Shown in pieces: positions 1 to 8,262 of a stretch of DNA of 64,000 nt; position 1 is the stretch's first letter, and the number at the start of each line of letters is the position of its first letter. The notes under the pieces were generated by a model. The model ran no database searches, was not told the DNA's origin, and saw only the letters and a list, made by a program, of their open reading frames with translations. Source of the DNA: CAYVFC01 sp964450715 (lineage in GTDB: Bacteria; Myxococcota_A; Polyangia; Polyangiales; JAFGIB01); NCBI GenBank assembly GCA_964450715.1, contig CAYVFC010000011.1:1-64000 (forward strand), read 5' to 3'. Both the position numbers and the translations under genes were made by a program.

Positions 1-43
1 CGAAACGCAAGAAGAAGAACGAAACGAGATGTGTAGAATCATC

Positions 44-100
44 AGGGCTTGCCCCTCCCCTACGTATGATTGTATGGAGTGTCGTAGGGGCGGGCCTTGC
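44..100. repeat. GTAGGGG hairpin family, copy 1
   Basis: The arm AGGGCTTGCCCCTCCCCTACG (two parts: AGGGCTTGCC and CCTCCCCTACG) is followed about 18 nt later by CGTAGGGGCGGGCCTTGC, its near reverse complement. The same palindrome recurs at 4741, 5367 and 60187. Here it lies upstream of the EF-hand gene. It is probably the end of a transcription unit that lies outside the window, or just a dispersed repeat copy. Confidence 0.55.
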
Positions 101-149
101 GCGCGCCCTCGGTAGCGAACACACGCTTCCCCTACGTCGTGTTCCCGGC

Positions 150-155
150 TATATT
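150..155 (+). promoter_or_regulatory. Putative -10 box of EF-hand gene (leaderless)
   Basis: TATATT ends 7 nt before the ATG at 163, and there is no Shine-Dalgarno sequence. This spacing would place the transcription start at or next to the start codon. The same arrangement recurs before six other genes in the window. Confidence 0.4.
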
Positions 156-162
156 CCGCGCC

Positions 163-387
163 ATGGGCCAGGACAAGAGAGCGAAAGTCAAGGAAAGCTT
201 CGACCGTTTTGACGAGGACGGTAACGGGAAGATAGACCTCATCGAGTACCGCAAGCTGTTGGAAGAGATGGGATCGGGGCTGGGCCGGGCGGAAGCCGAG
301 GCGGCCTTCGACTCCATCGACCGGGACGAGAACGGGCTTATCGACTTTGAGGAGTTCTTCGTCTGGTGGAACCGGGAGCACGGCTGA
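163..387 (+). CDS. Small EF-hand calcium-binding protein
   Basis: A 74-residue protein made of two EF-hands and little else. The two canonical 12-residue loops are DEDGNGKIDLIE and DRDENGLIDFEE, with acidic residues at positions 1, 3 and 12 and Gly at 6, so both should bind Ca2+. There is no signal peptide or membrane segment, so it is probably cytosolic and calmodulin-like. An in-frame start exists at 97, but the residues it adds do not look like protein and overlap the hairpin region. ATG 163 directly precedes the compact domain and has a TATATT box just upstream. The role is unknown; a calcium sensor or buffer is an inference from the fold. It stands alone upstream of the sulfatase. Confidence 0.8.
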   Translation: MGQDKRAKVKESFDRFDEDGNGKIDLIEYRKLLEEMGSGLGRAEAEAAFDSIDRDENGLIDFEEFFVWWNREHG

Positions 388-487
388 TCGACCCTCGGTA
401 GGTTCGGACGGCCGCGGCGTCACGCCGCTGTCGCGCAGCTGTCATCTGCCCGACTCGTAACGGGTAGGAATCACCGGCGAAAGCCCC

Positions 488-493
488 TATACT
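488..493 (+). promoter_or_regulatory. Putative -10 box of sulfatase gene (leaderless)
   Basis: TATACT ends 9 nt before the ATG at 503. No Shine-Dalgarno sequence is present between it and the start codon, which fits a leaderless or near-leaderless transcript. Confidence 0.4.
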
Positions 494-502
494 CGGCCCC
501 GG

Positions 503-2011
503 ATGGGACGAGCGCCGAATATCGTCGTTTTCAACCCCGACCAGTGGCGGGGCGACGTGCTCGGCCATACCGGCAACCCAGCGGCCGTCACCCCCAACCT
601 GGATCGGCTGGTGCTCGAGGACGCGGTCTCCTTCACCAGGGCCTTTTGCCAACATCCGGGTTGTACGCCTTCGCGCTGCAGCTTCATGACCGGCTGGTAT
701 CCGCACGTCAGGGGCCATCGGACCATGTATCATATGCTGCATGCGGAGCGCGGCGAGACCAATCTGCTCCGCGTGCTCAAGCAGAACGGCTACTACGTCT
801 GGAGCACCGCGCGCAACGATCTGCTGCCCGCCCAGCTCGGCTTCGAGCGGGATGCCGACGAGTGGTTCTTCCCGCGCAAGACCGACTTCCGCAGGTGGAA
901 GCACACGCCGCGGCCGAGCCCGCTCTCCGCGGACGACTGGCGGGGCAAACCGGGAAGCGATACCTATTACAGCTTCTATGCCGGCAAGCTGAACAAGAAA
1001 CGAGACGCTATCTACGCCGATCTGGACTGGGGTTGGGTACTGGGGGCGATCGACTTCATCAAAGGATACAGGAGTAAAAACCCCTTCTGTCTCTTCCTTT
1101 CCCTGTCCTATCCCCATCCGCCCTACGGCGTGGAGGAGCCCTGGTTCAGCCGCATCGACCGCGAGCGGCTTCCGCCCCGGCTTCCCGTTCCCTCGTCGCG
1201 CGCGGGCAAGCCCGGTCTGCTGGAGGGTATCCGTATCGGGCAGAACATGCAGGGGTGGACCGCGGAGCGCTGGAACGAGCTGCGGGCGGTCTACTACGGC
1301 ATGTGCGCCCGCACCGACCATCAGCTGGGCTTGGTGCTGGAGGCGCTCCGGCAGGCCGGGTTATACGACGAGACGGCCTTGTTCTTCTTCTCCGACCACG
1401 GAGGCTTCGCCGGCGACTACGGCCTGGTGGACAAGACTCAGAACACCTTCGAGGAGTGCCTGGTCCGGGTGCCGCTGATCATCAAGCCCCCGGCCGGCAC
1501 CCAGGCGGTCCGGGGGCTGAGCGACGCGCTGGTCGAGCTGGTGGATTTCCCGGCCACGGTCTTCGACCTGGCGGGGATCGATCCGGGATACAGCCACTTC
1601 GGCTACAGCCTGCTCTCCCTGATCGAGGGAGATACCGAGGAACACCGCGACGCGGTTTTCTGCGAGGGTGGGAGGCTGGTCGGCGAGCAGCAGGCCATGG
1701 AGATCGAGTCGCTGCAGGGTTTGAAGCATCCGAAGCAGAGCCCCTACTGGCCGAGGCTGAGCCTGCAGTTGTCGGACGACGTGCCCTGGCACGGAAAGGC
1801 GGCCATGTGCCGGAGCCGCACGCACAAGTACGTGCGGCGGCTCTACGAAAAGGACGAGCTGTACGATCTGGAGCGCGACCCGCACGAGCTTCTGAACGTC
1901 ATCGACGAACCGGCCTACTCCGACGTACTGGCCGAGCTACGCGAGCGCATGTCCGACTGGTACATGGAGAGCTGCGACGTGGTGCCCGTGGAGCGCGACC
2001 GGCGCTGGTGA
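503..2011 (+). CDS. Sulfatase family hydrolase
   Basis: A 502-residue alkaline-phosphatase-superfamily sulfatase. The N-terminal NIVVFNPDQWRGD strand-loop carries the first metal ligands. C54 in CTPSR matches the CxPSR motif in which Cys is oxidised to formylglycine, the catalytic aldehyde hydrate. SDHGG near residue 298 supplies further metal and substrate ligands. There is no signal peptide, so the enzyme looks cytoplasmic, unlike secreted polysaccharide sulfatases. The substrate cannot be read from the sequence; the family hydrolyses sulfate esters and some members act on phosphonates or choline sulfate. It is a single gene, followed convergently by sppA. No sulfatase-maturase (anSME/FGE) gene is visible in the window. 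Confidence 0.9.
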   Translation: MGRAPNIVVFNPDQWRGDVLGHTGNPAAVTPNLDRLVLEDAVSFTRAFCQHPGCTPSRCSFMTGWYPHVRGHRTMYHMLHAERGETNLLRVLKQNGYYVWSTARNDLLPAQLGFERDADEWFFPRKTDFRRWKHTPRPSPLSADDWRGKPGSDTYYSFYAGKLNKKRDAIYADLDWGWVLGAIDFIKGYRSKNPFCLFLSLSYPHPPYGVEEPWFSRIDRERLPPRLPVPSSRAGKPGLLEGIRIGQNMQGWTAERWNELRAVYYGMCARTDHQLGLVLEALRQAGLYDETALFFFSDHGGFAGDYGLVDKTQNTFEECLVRVPLIIKPPAGTQAVRGLSDALVELVDFPATVFDLAGIDPGYSHFGYSLLSLIEGDTEEHRDAVFCEGGRLVGEQQAMEIESLQGLKHPKQSPYWPRLSLQLSDDVPWHGKAAMCRSRTHKYVRRLYEKDELYDLERDPHELLNVIDEPAYSDVLAELRERMSDWYMESCDVVPVERDRRW

Positions 2012-2088
2012 TAGGGCACACGGCCCGGCGGGAAAAACGCCAACGACCTTGGGCGACTTGCGAAAACCGAGCTTCCGAGAACCGTCCC

Positions 2089-3144
2089 CTATATACCCGG
2101 CAGCCACAGGTAGGCGGGCCGGGAGCGCAGCGGCCACCAGGGGAAGAGCTGCTCCGGGGCCGAGGCTTGTCCGACCGGCAGGCGCGACTCGTTGAACAGG
2201 CGGGAGAACACGCCTCCCGGACGCACGTACTCGAAGAGCGTGACGTCTTTTTTCTTGGTCTGCTTCTTTAGCCAGTCGAGAACCTCGTCCTCGTAGCCGA
2301 TGGCGTCGATTAGCTTGCTGTCGAGCGCCGTTTGCGCGTCGTAGACGCTGCCGTCCGCCAGCTGCTTCACCCTTTCCAGGGACAGGCCTCTGCCCTCGCT
2401 CACCAGCCGCGTGAAGCGGTCGTACAGGTACGTGACGACTTTCTGATACACGAGCTTGTCCTGCTCGATCTCCTCCAGCGGCTTGAAGGGGGAGAGCAAG
2501 TCCTTACGTTCGGCCGACTTGACCACTACCGAGTGGATGCCGAGCTGCTCAGCCGCCTCGTGTACGTTCAGCGTGGTCATGATCACTCCGATGCTTCCGG
2601 TAACCGTGGTGGGGTGAGCGAAAATGCGGTCCGCGGCTACCGACAGGTAGTAACCTCCCGAGGCGGCTGTATCCCCCATCAGCACCGCGACCTTTTTCTT
2701 CTCGCTCAGCCGGGCCACCTCCCGATGGATGCGGTCGCTGGCCGTCACCCCTCCCCCGGGGCTGTCGACGCGCAGGAGCACGGCTTCGACCGTCTGATCG
2801 GCCGCCGCCGCGCGCAGCTTCTCGATCACCAGCTCGGCCGAGGCCACCGAGGAGGAAAACGGCGAGGCGTCGCTCTGCAAGATGATGCCGTTCACGTCGA
2901 TGCGGGCGACGCGGGCGGGGCCGCTGCCGCTGATCTTTCGCTCCGTCAGCCGGCTGTCCCGGTTGGAGGCGCCCGGCATTTTCAGCAGGCTGAAGATCAG
3001 CAGCGAGCCCAGCAATCCCATCAACAGCAGACCAAAGAGCGTGACCAGGGCCACGACCATTCCGGTCCGGCTGCGCCGGGCGGGCGCGGCCATCTGTTGC
3101 GGGCTCTGGCCCGGGGAGGGGGGGTAGGGATGGGGGCTTTCCAC
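2089..3144 (-). CDS. sppA: Signal peptide peptidase SppA, S49 family
   Basis: A 351-residue membrane-anchored serine protease of the short SppA type. A single transmembrane helix spans about residues 28-53 after a Pro-rich cytoplasmic tail. The ClpP-like S49 domain follows: the oxyanion strip VDSPGGG is near 126-132, the nucleophile S162 is in AASGG, and the general base K214 is in SAERKDLLS. The family degrades cleaved signal peptides in the membrane. The GTG start at 3144 is chosen because GAGAGG lies 6 nt upstream. It is transcribed divergently from the methyltransferase at 3193, with a 48-bp gap. It is about half the length of E. coli SppA, as in Bacillus, so it probably assembles as an octamer. 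Confidence 0.92.
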   Translation of the reverse strand: MESPHPYPPSPGQSPQQMAAPARRSRTGMVVALVTLFGLLLMGLLGSLLIFSLLKMPGASNRDSRLTERKISGSGPARVARIDVNGIILQSDASPFSSSVASAELVIEKLRAAAADQTVEAVLLRVDSPGGGVTASDRIHREVARLSEKKKVAVLMGDTAASGGYYLSVAADRIFAHPTTVTGSIGVIMTTLNVHEAAEQLGIHSVVVKSAERKDLLSPFKPLEEIEQDKLVYQKVVTYLYDRFTRLVSEGRGLSLERVKQLADGSVYDAQTALDSKLIDAIGYEDEVLDWLKKQTKKKDVTLFEYVRPGGVFSRLFNESRLPVGQASAPEQLFPWWPLRSRPAYLWLPGI

Positions 3145-3192
3145 GGGTTACCTCTCGGCAAGACGGACCGCGTGTGATAGTACGCGATGTAG
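3145..3192. promoter_or_regulatory. Divergent promoter region sppA / methyltransferase
   Basis: Only 48 bp separate the two starts. A near-palindromic GTGATAGTAC / GTACTATCAC core around 3173-3182 gives a plausible -10 in each direction (TACTAT for sppA, GATAGT for the methyltransferase). The call rests on spacing and AT content alone. Confidence 0.3.
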
Positions 3193-4062
3193 ATGGAAAC
3201 GGAAGCGCACGTCTTCGTCTGGGCGGACCCCGACAACCGGAACATCGAGCGCTACTACGACCTGAACCAGTTTCTATACTCGCTTTTCTGGTCGCCCGAG
3301 GCGTTGCACTACGGGTTCTGGGAGCCCGATACGCGTCGGATTTCCCAGGCGGTGCGCAACACCAACCGGTCCGTATGCGACTGCCTGCGCGTCGGCCCCG
3401 GGGACCGGGTGCTCGACGCCGGCTGCGGGGTAGGTGGGGTCAGCCGTTACGTCGCGGAGAGAACCGGCGCGCGCGTGACCGGCATCACCCTCTCCGCCAA
3501 GCAGGTACGGATGGCACAGCGCCGCGCCGCGCGGTCGGAGGCGTGCGATCGTCTCGCCTTCTACCGACGCGACTTCAACCGCTCGGGTTTCGAGGACAGC
3601 ACTTTTTCCGGGGCGTTCGCCATCGAGAGCGCCTGCCACGCCGCGGACAAGCTCCGCTTCTTGCGGGAGATCCACCGCGTGCTCGGGAAGGGGGGGCGGA
3701 TCGTGGTGGTGGACGGATTTCAGGGCAGGACCGACCTCGAACCGGACGAGAGCCGGGCCTACCACCGGTTCATGTCGGGTTGGGCCGTTCCCAACCTGGC
3801 GACCATCGACGCTTTCCGCGAGCAGCTCGAACAGGCGGGGTTCGCGAACATCTGCTACACCGACCGGCTGCAGTCAGTCCTGGAGTCCGCCCGGCGCATT
3901 CACCTGCGGGGGATCGCGGCCTACCCCTTGACCTACCTGCTCTCTCGGTTGGGACTCATCCCCCGCGAGATCCACGGCCATACCGTGACCGCGGTCGAGC
4001 AGAGGCGGATGGCCGAGACCGGCATCGTGACCTACGGCATTTTCGCGGCGGAAAAACCGTAG
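3193..4062 (+). CDS. Class I SAM-dependent methyltransferase (tocopherol/sterol MT-like)
   Basis: A 289-residue Rossmann methyltransferase. Motif I is VLDAGCGVGG at about residues 73-82, followed by a second acidic strand and a motif like AIESACHAADK near 140-150. The EALHYGFWEP-type N-terminus and the C-terminal helix-rich cap are typical of enzymes that methylate hydrophobic small molecules, such as gamma-tocopherol or sterol methyltransferases and their bacterial natural-product relatives. The exact substrate is not deducible. There is no operon partner on the same strand. The start lacks a clear ribosome-binding site; a leaderless start is possible given the GATAGT box upstream. Confidence 0.85.
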   Translation: METEAHVFVWADPDNRNIERYYDLNQFLYSLFWSPEALHYGFWEPDTRRISQAVRNTNRSVCDCLRVGPGDRVLDAGCGVGGVSRYVAERTGARVTGITLSAKQVRMAQRRAARSEACDRLAFYRRDFNRSGFEDSTFSGAFAIESACHAADKLRFLREIHRVLGKGGRIVVVDGFQGRTDLEPDESRAYHRFMSGWAVPNLATIDAFREQLEQAGFANICYTDRLQSVLESARRIHLRGIAAYPLTYLLSRLGLIPREIHGHTVTAVEQRRMAETGIVTYGIFAAEKP

Positions 4063-4154
4063 AAGCCGTTTCATAAATATTCCCGTCGTCTCGGTGTTTT
4101 TTACGCAACCGGGTGGCTCGCGCGGCCGATAAGCCTCATCGAGAGGAGGCCGTC

Positions 4155-4745
4155 ATGTTCGACACCCGTCCGCGCCCCACCGCCAATTCGACCCCTTCCG
4201 ATGTCATTTCGAGCGACGCGAGAAATCTGCAGGCTGAGGATTCCAGCGAGAGACCTCTCCCTACGGTCGAGGTGACACCAGCGAGGCGGCGCCTCGCAGG
4301 TGTCAATCCGAACGAAGCGAGAACTTTCCGAGGTCGCGCGCAGGATGGGCGCCGCGAGGCGCTGAAGCGCTACAGCCGTCGCAACGAAAGGATGGTGGAG
4401 GCTTTCAACGACGAGGTCGCCCAGGGCAGTCCCACCGCCCGCCTCTACCACAGCTTCGTCCTGCAGGTGGTGAGCGAGCACATCTGGGAGCACGCCGCCG
4501 GCCAGCCCGGCTGGGAAGCGCTGGACGTCGACGCCTTTCAACGCTCCATCCTGCAGCAAAAGCTGGCGCTGGACGAGGTGGCGACCGGCAACTTCAACCT
4601 CACTTTAACCGCCTTCTACACCTGGCTCGCCCGCCGCAATCTGCTGCGCCCCGCCCAGGCCGCGCGGGTCATCCAGCAACTGCAACGGTACGATAACGCC
4701 TACGTCAGTCGCCTGATGCGCCGTCTCGCACCCCGCGCGGCGTAG
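4155..4745 (+). CDS. Unknown protein whose gene contains a palindromic repeat
   Basis: A 196-residue protein of unknown function. The start at 4155 is supported by GAGAGGAGG about 6 nt upstream. The reading frame runs through a dispersed palindromic element (4202 to about 4340). That stretch encodes roughly residues 17-62, a hydrophilic Arg/Ser-rich segment unlike the rest. The region after residue 75 looks like a real helical domain with patterned Leu/Val/Ala and aromatic residues (motifs such as LYHSFVLQVV and FNLTLTAFYTWLARR). I do not recognise the domain. If the element is a recent insertion, it was tolerated because it added a multiple of three bases and no stop codon. Confidence 0.7.
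   Translation: MFDTRPRPTANSTPSDVISSDARNLQAEDSSERPLPTVEVTPARRRLAGVNPNEARTFRGRAQDGRREALKRYSRRNERMVEAFNDEVAQGSPTARLYHSFVLQVVSEHIWEHAAGQPGWEALDVDAFQRSILQQKLALDEVATGNFNLTLTAFYTWLARRNLLRPAQAARVIQQLQRYDNAYVSRLMRRLAPRAA
4202..4340. repeat. Dispersed palindromic element (TGTCATTTCGA family), intragenic
   Basis: Arm A (TGTCATTTCGAGCGACGCG, ending in AGAAATC) is at 4202-4228. Arm B (GAGACCTCTCCCTACGGTC, ending in GAGGTGACA) follows at about 4250-4277. A perfect hairpin GACACC-a-GCGAGGC / GCCTCGC-a-GGTGTC at 4274-4304 comes next, then a degenerate third arm (TGTCAATCCGAACGAAGCG). Arms A and B recur in inverted order at 8263-8342, and arm A pairs with itself at 28992 and 40013. Confidence 0.75.
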
Positions 4746-4768
4746 GGGAGGGGCTTGCCCTCTCCCGT
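4741..4768. terminator. GTAGGGG hairpin after the repeat-containing gene
   Basis: CGTAGGGGAGGGGC / TTG / CCCTCTCCCG forms a GC-rich stem directly at the stop codon at 4745. It has no T-run, so it is a weak intrinsic-terminator candidate. It belongs to the same repeat family as 44, 5367 and 60187. Confidence 0.45.
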
Positions 4769-4928
4769 CGGGGACGGCCCCCTTGCCATCTGTCGGAACG
4801 TGTTTACCTTGGGAATTGAGCAAGTTGATTCGTCAGATAGCCGGATAGAAGCGGTTGCACGGCAGCTGGCGAGGCTCGGTTCAAATTCGAATCCAACGGG
4901 CGAACGCCCCGTTTAAAGGAGGTGAACT

Positions 4929-5345
4929 ATGCTGACACTATGGGATCCGTTTGCAGAGCTGGGAAGGTTTCCTACCGGTCTTCTGGGACGCGCGTGGCAC
5001 GGAACAGAGCCGGCGTTCAGGCCATCGGTCGATATCGTCGAGGAGGAGAAGGCCTACCTGGTCAAGGCTGACCTGGCGGGCATGAAGCCCGAGGAGATCA
5101 AGATCGAGGTCAAGGACAACGTGTTGACGGTGAGCGGCGAGCGCAAGCTCGAGAAGAAGGAGCAGGGCGAGAACGGCTACCGGCGCATCGAGCGCGAGTA
5201 CGGTTCCTTTACCCGCGCCTTCACCCTGCCCGAGACAGCCGAGGGCGAGAAGATCGATGCCGCGTACAAGGACGGCGTGCTGACGGTCACCATACCCAAG
5301 CGCGCCGAGACCGAGCCGCGACAGATACCGGTACAGAACCACTGA
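4929..5345 (+). CDS. Hsp20 small heat-shock protein
   Basis: A 138-residue alpha-crystallin/Hsp20 chaperone. An N-terminal arm (about 1-35) precedes the beta-sandwich domain at about 35-130: a PSVDIVE start, then KADLAGMKPEEIKIEV, LTVSGERK, and the A-x-x-x-DGVLTVTIPK signature near 115-125. The C-terminal tail has IPV, an I-x-V-type oligomerisation motif. It holds unfolding proteins for Hsp70/ClpB. The start is firm, with AAAGGAGGTG immediately upstream. A short GC stem (GGGCG-aa-CGCCC) sits just before the ribosome-binding site and could act as a thermosensor, but this is speculative. It is monocistronic and ends at a hairpin. Confidence 0.95.
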   Translation: MLTLWDPFAELGRFPTGLLGRAWHGTEPAFRPSVDIVEEEKAYLVKADLAGMKPEEIKIEVKDNVLTVSGERKLEKKEQGENGYRRIEREYGSFTRAFTLPETAEGEKIDAAYKDGVLTVTIPKRAETEPRQIPVQNH

Positions 5346-5366
5346 CCGGACCGAGGTGCCGCTCCG

Positions 5367-5395
5367 TTAGGGGAGGGGGCAAGCCCCTCCCCTAC
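5367..5395. terminator. Bidirectional hairpin between hsp20 and nadA
   Basis: GTTAGGGGAGGGGG-caag-CCCCTCCCCTACG forms a stem of about 12 bp between the convergent stop codons at 5345 and 5399. Its position suggests it terminates both genes. It is a member of the GTAGGGG repeat family. Confidence 0.6.
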
Positions 5396-5398
5396 GTC

Positions 5399-6862
5399 TT
5401 ACCGGCGGCGCGTCCGGATATCCTCTACAAGCGCATCCGGCAGGCGGCCGTCCTGCTGGTAGGCACGCATGTTCAGGATGGTCTCGCCGCCCAGCTCGGC
5501 CACCGTTCGGCCCTCGATGCGCTCGGAGTAGGTGCGCGGGGCGAAGCCCCCGAGCTCGGAGGCGTCGACGGAGCCGATCCGCTCGAGCAGAACGAACAGC
5601 GCCCCCAAGTTGTTCATCTTCATGTAGGGGCAGATGGCGCAGCCGCCCGCCGTGGAGCACCCCTCGCCCTGCGGCACCCCGGGAACGATGCGCAGCGCCT
5701 GGTCGTCGCTCCTGGCCACCGCGTCGGCCGCCACCGGGAAGATGATCTGCACCGACACCTCGGATGGACCGCGGTCGGCTGTTCCGGCCAGCAGCGAACG
5801 GGTTTGCCGTACGATCGAAGTGACCATGCCCGGCTCGGTGCCGAGCACGAACTTCAGGTGCCGCCGCTCGCCGCCCGAGATCGTCTCCCGCACCTTGTCG
5901 GTGATGAAGCCGAGGATGTTGGCCGTGGAGCCCACCACGCCCGCGCCCCGCTGCTGCCCCTCGAGCGCGCTCTGGAACATCTCGCCCGGCACCTCCAGGT
6001 GCGCGGCGATCATGGCGTCGGGGTGGTCGCGCTCGACCAGCTCGACTACCCGGTCGCCGAAGCTGTGATGGACGACGCAGATGCCGTGCTGGAAATGGTG
6101 CAGCCGCTCGACCAACCGCTCGACGCTGTTGCGGTCGTGCTCGGGGTGAAGCGCGCGAATGGCTTCCGGTCCCAGCTCCAGCAGCGAGGTGAACAGGTGG
6201 CGTAGGTTTTGTCCCATGTAGCTGTCCGGCCCATACCAGAGGTTCAGATCCGGCACTTGGGCTGCGGCCTGTAGTACCAGGCGAACCACGTTCGAGCTCG
6301 TGCAGGTGATGGTGGGCAGTGCCGCGTGCGCCCTGGCCTTGATGTCCAGGCCGGTATTGACGTAGATGACGTGCAGCGAGCGAGGTGTGGCCGCGGCTTC
6401 TGCCAGATACTTTTCGTATTCCGGGCTCCTTGCCGCATCGGCCAGCGTGCAACCGATGGGCTCGTCGCATACCCGGTAGACCGGCACGTGGCTGTACCCG
6501 GCCGCGTCCGCCATGGCCCGGACGTTCTCGGACATGAAGTCGACGCCGAGCACGGCGATGGCGTTCACTCCCGCCTGTACCATCTCCACCGAGCGCCCGG
6601 CCATCTCCAGCGAGTCGGCGATGTGGATGTGGGGCCAGTCACAGGCGGCCAGCACGCCCTGTAGCTCCGGATCCATGTAAAAGTGGGCTACCACCCCGAT
6701 GTTCTTCTCGCGTAGCAGGCCCGCGAGCCGGCCGACCCGCTCGGGATCCGGATTCAGGTAGCGGGCCTGGGCCTCGGCAAAGGCCCCGCGCGTCTCCAGC
6801 GCGTCAGCGCGGATCAGCAGAGAGGGAAAGCTGTCTGCGGAGGGTACTGCCGTGTTGGACAT
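5399..6862 (-). CDS. nadA: Quinolinate synthase NadA, long form
   Basis: A 487-residue quinolinate synthase, which condenses iminoaspartate with dihydroxyacetone phosphate to give quinolinate for NAD synthesis and uses a [4Fe-4S] cluster. Three cluster-type Cys regions are visible: VCDEPIGC (132/138), TCTSSN (187) and GCAICPYMKMN (about 405-410). The substrate motif HFYMDPELQGV is near 60-70. It is about 130 residues longer than E. coli NadA, with an N-terminal extension (1-45) and an internal insertion, resembling the larger plant/cyanobacterial-type sequences. nadB and nadC are not in the window. The gene is convergent with hsp20 and divergent from the PLP enzyme at 7024. Confidence 0.92.
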   Translation of the reverse strand: MSNTAVPSADSFPSLLIRADALETRGAFAEAQARYLNPDPERVGRLAGLLREKNIGVVAHFYMDPELQGVLAACDWPHIHIADSLEMAGRSVEMVQAGVNAIAVLGVDFMSENVRAMADAAGYSHVPVYRVCDEPIGCTLADAARSPEYEKYLAEAAATPRSLHVIYVNTGLDIKARAHAALPTITCTSSNVVRLVLQAAAQVPDLNLWYGPDSYMGQNLRHLFTSLLELGPEAIRALHPEHDRNSVERLVERLHHFQHGICVVHHSFGDRVVELVERDHPDAMIAAHLEVPGEMFQSALEGQQRGAGVVGSTANILGFITDKVRETISGGERRHLKFVLGTEPGMVTSIVRQTRSLLAGTADRGPSEVSVQIIFPVAADAVARSDDQALRIVPGVPQGEGCSTAGGCAICPYMKMNNLGALFVLLERIGSVDASELGGFAPRTYSERIEGRTVAELGGETILNMRAYQQDGRLPDALVEDIRTRRR

Positions 6863-7023
6863 GGCGTAGGCCTAGCAGTAGGCCGCGGCGTACGCAAAGG
6901 CGACGGGCGGCGGCGCCTCCGGTGTCGGCGGCGTCAAACGATTTGCCCGCCCGGGCTCTTGCTGCCATGCTCACGGCCTCAGGCCGCGCGCGCGGGCGCC
7001 GGGAGACGAGAAAGGCATCGGTC

Positions 7024-8229
7024 ATGAGCGAGAAGAGCAGACGGCGAGCCAGAGCCGGCAGCATCTATACCCGGTCGGTACACGGCGGCGAGGACCGCAA
7101 GAAGCACGCAGACGCCATAACCACCCCCATCGTACAAACCTCCACCTTCGTCTTTCCCAGCACCAGGGAGGTAGAACTGTACACCTCGGGTAAGCTCAGC
7201 CGTTACGAGTACGGTCGCTACGGCAATCCCACCCAGAAGGCAGCCGAACGCAAGCTGGCCCTGCTCGAGGGAGCCGAGGATTGCCTGCTGTTCGATTGCG
7301 GGATGAGCGCCGTGACCTCGGCGCTGTTCGCGCTGCTGGCCAAGGGCGATCACGTGGTCATCACCGACGACGCCTACGGGCAAACGCTCAAGTTCTGCAA
7401 GTCCGTGCTTCCCCGTTTCGGCGTCGGCTGTACCGTGGTCAAGATGGGCGACTACCGCGCCATGGAGAAGGCGATCCGCAAGAACACCAAGGTGATATTC
7501 TCCGAGTCACCGACCAACCCCTATCTCAACGTGATCGACCTGGAGCAGATGCAGCGGATCCGCAAGCGGTACGGGCGGCTGATGCTCATCGACGCCACCT
7601 TTGCCACCCCCTTCAACCAGCGGCCGCTCGAGTGGGGGATGGACCTGGTCATCCACAGCACCACCAAATACCTGGCCGGCCACAACGACGTGCTGGGAGG
7701 AGCGGTGCTGGGCAGCGATAAGCTCGTCAACACCGTGCGCGACTACCAGCGCATCACCGGATCGATCCTGGATCCGCACGGCTGCTACCTGCTGTTACGC
7801 GGCATGAAGACCTTCGCTTTGCGGGTGGAGTTCCAGAACCGCTCCGCCCAGAAGGTGGCCGAGTTCCTGCAGGGTCATCCGAAGATCCGCCAGGTCTTCT
7901 ACCCCGGATTGCCGGACCATCCCCATCACGAGATCGCCAAGCGGCAGATGAAGGGCTTCGGCGGCGTGGTTTCCTTTTGGGTGGACGGCAACCTGAAGCA
8001 GGTGAAGAGGTTCCTCGACTCGCTGCGGTTTCTTTATATCGGTCCCACGCTGGGCGGAGTGGAGACCCTGCTCAGCCATCCGGCCACCATCACCTACTAC
8101 CGCAACACCCGCCAGGAGCGTTACGCGCTGGGCATCACCGACCAGCTCTGCCGGCTGGCGCTGGGCATCGAGGATCCGGACGACATCATCGCCGATCTGG
8201 ACCAGGCGCTGGGCAAGATGGGCCGCTAG
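7024..8229 (+). CDS. Cys/Met-metabolism PLP enzyme (cystathionine gamma-synthase-like)
   Basis: A 401-residue fold-type I PLP enzyme of the trans-sulfuration family. Typical landmarks are TPIVQTSTFVFP, Y-x-R-YGNPTQ, SGMSAV-like DCGMSAVTSA, and the Schiff-base lysine K215 in HSTTKYLAGHNDVLGG. The GHNDVLGG run is characteristic of cystathionine gamma-synthases (O-acyl-homoserine plus cysteine to cystathionine), but gamma-lyase or O-acetylhomoserine sulfhydrylase activity cannot be excluded. The start at 7024 (MSEKS) is preferred, because the upstream extension is Arg-rich low complexity and GAAAGG lies about 10 nt before 7024. It is monogenic and ends before a large palindromic element. Confidence 0.88.
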   Translation: MSEKSRRRARAGSIYTRSVHGGEDRKKHADAITTPIVQTSTFVFPSTREVELYTSGKLSRYEYGRYGNPTQKAAERKLALLEGAEDCLLFDCGMSAVTSALFALLAKGDHVVITDDAYGQTLKFCKSVLPRFGVGCTVVKMGDYRAMEKAIRKNTKVIFSESPTNPYLNVIDLEQMQRIRKRYGRLMLIDATFATPFNQRPLEWGMDLVIHSTTKYLAGHNDVLGGAVLGSDKLVNTVRDYQRITGSILDPHGCYLLLRGMKTFALRVEFQNRSAQKVAEFLQGHPKIRQVFYPGLPDHPHHEIAKRQMKGFGGVVSFWVDGNLKQVKRFLDSLRFLYIGPTLGGVETLLSHPATITYYRNTRQERYALGITDQLCRLALGIEDPDDIIADLDQALGKMGR

Positions 8230-8262
8230 GCCCCCGCGGTCCCGACGGGAAGACGCTGTTTC

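Noticed and set aside
338..1321. 327-codon frame antisense to the sulfatase
   Set aside because: Same shadow effect; the plus-strand protein has an intact CxPSR motif.
4879..4895. T-arm-like sequence GGTTCAAATTCGAATCC before hsp20
   Set aside because: No acceptor, D or anticodon arms can be built around it, so it is not a tRNA.
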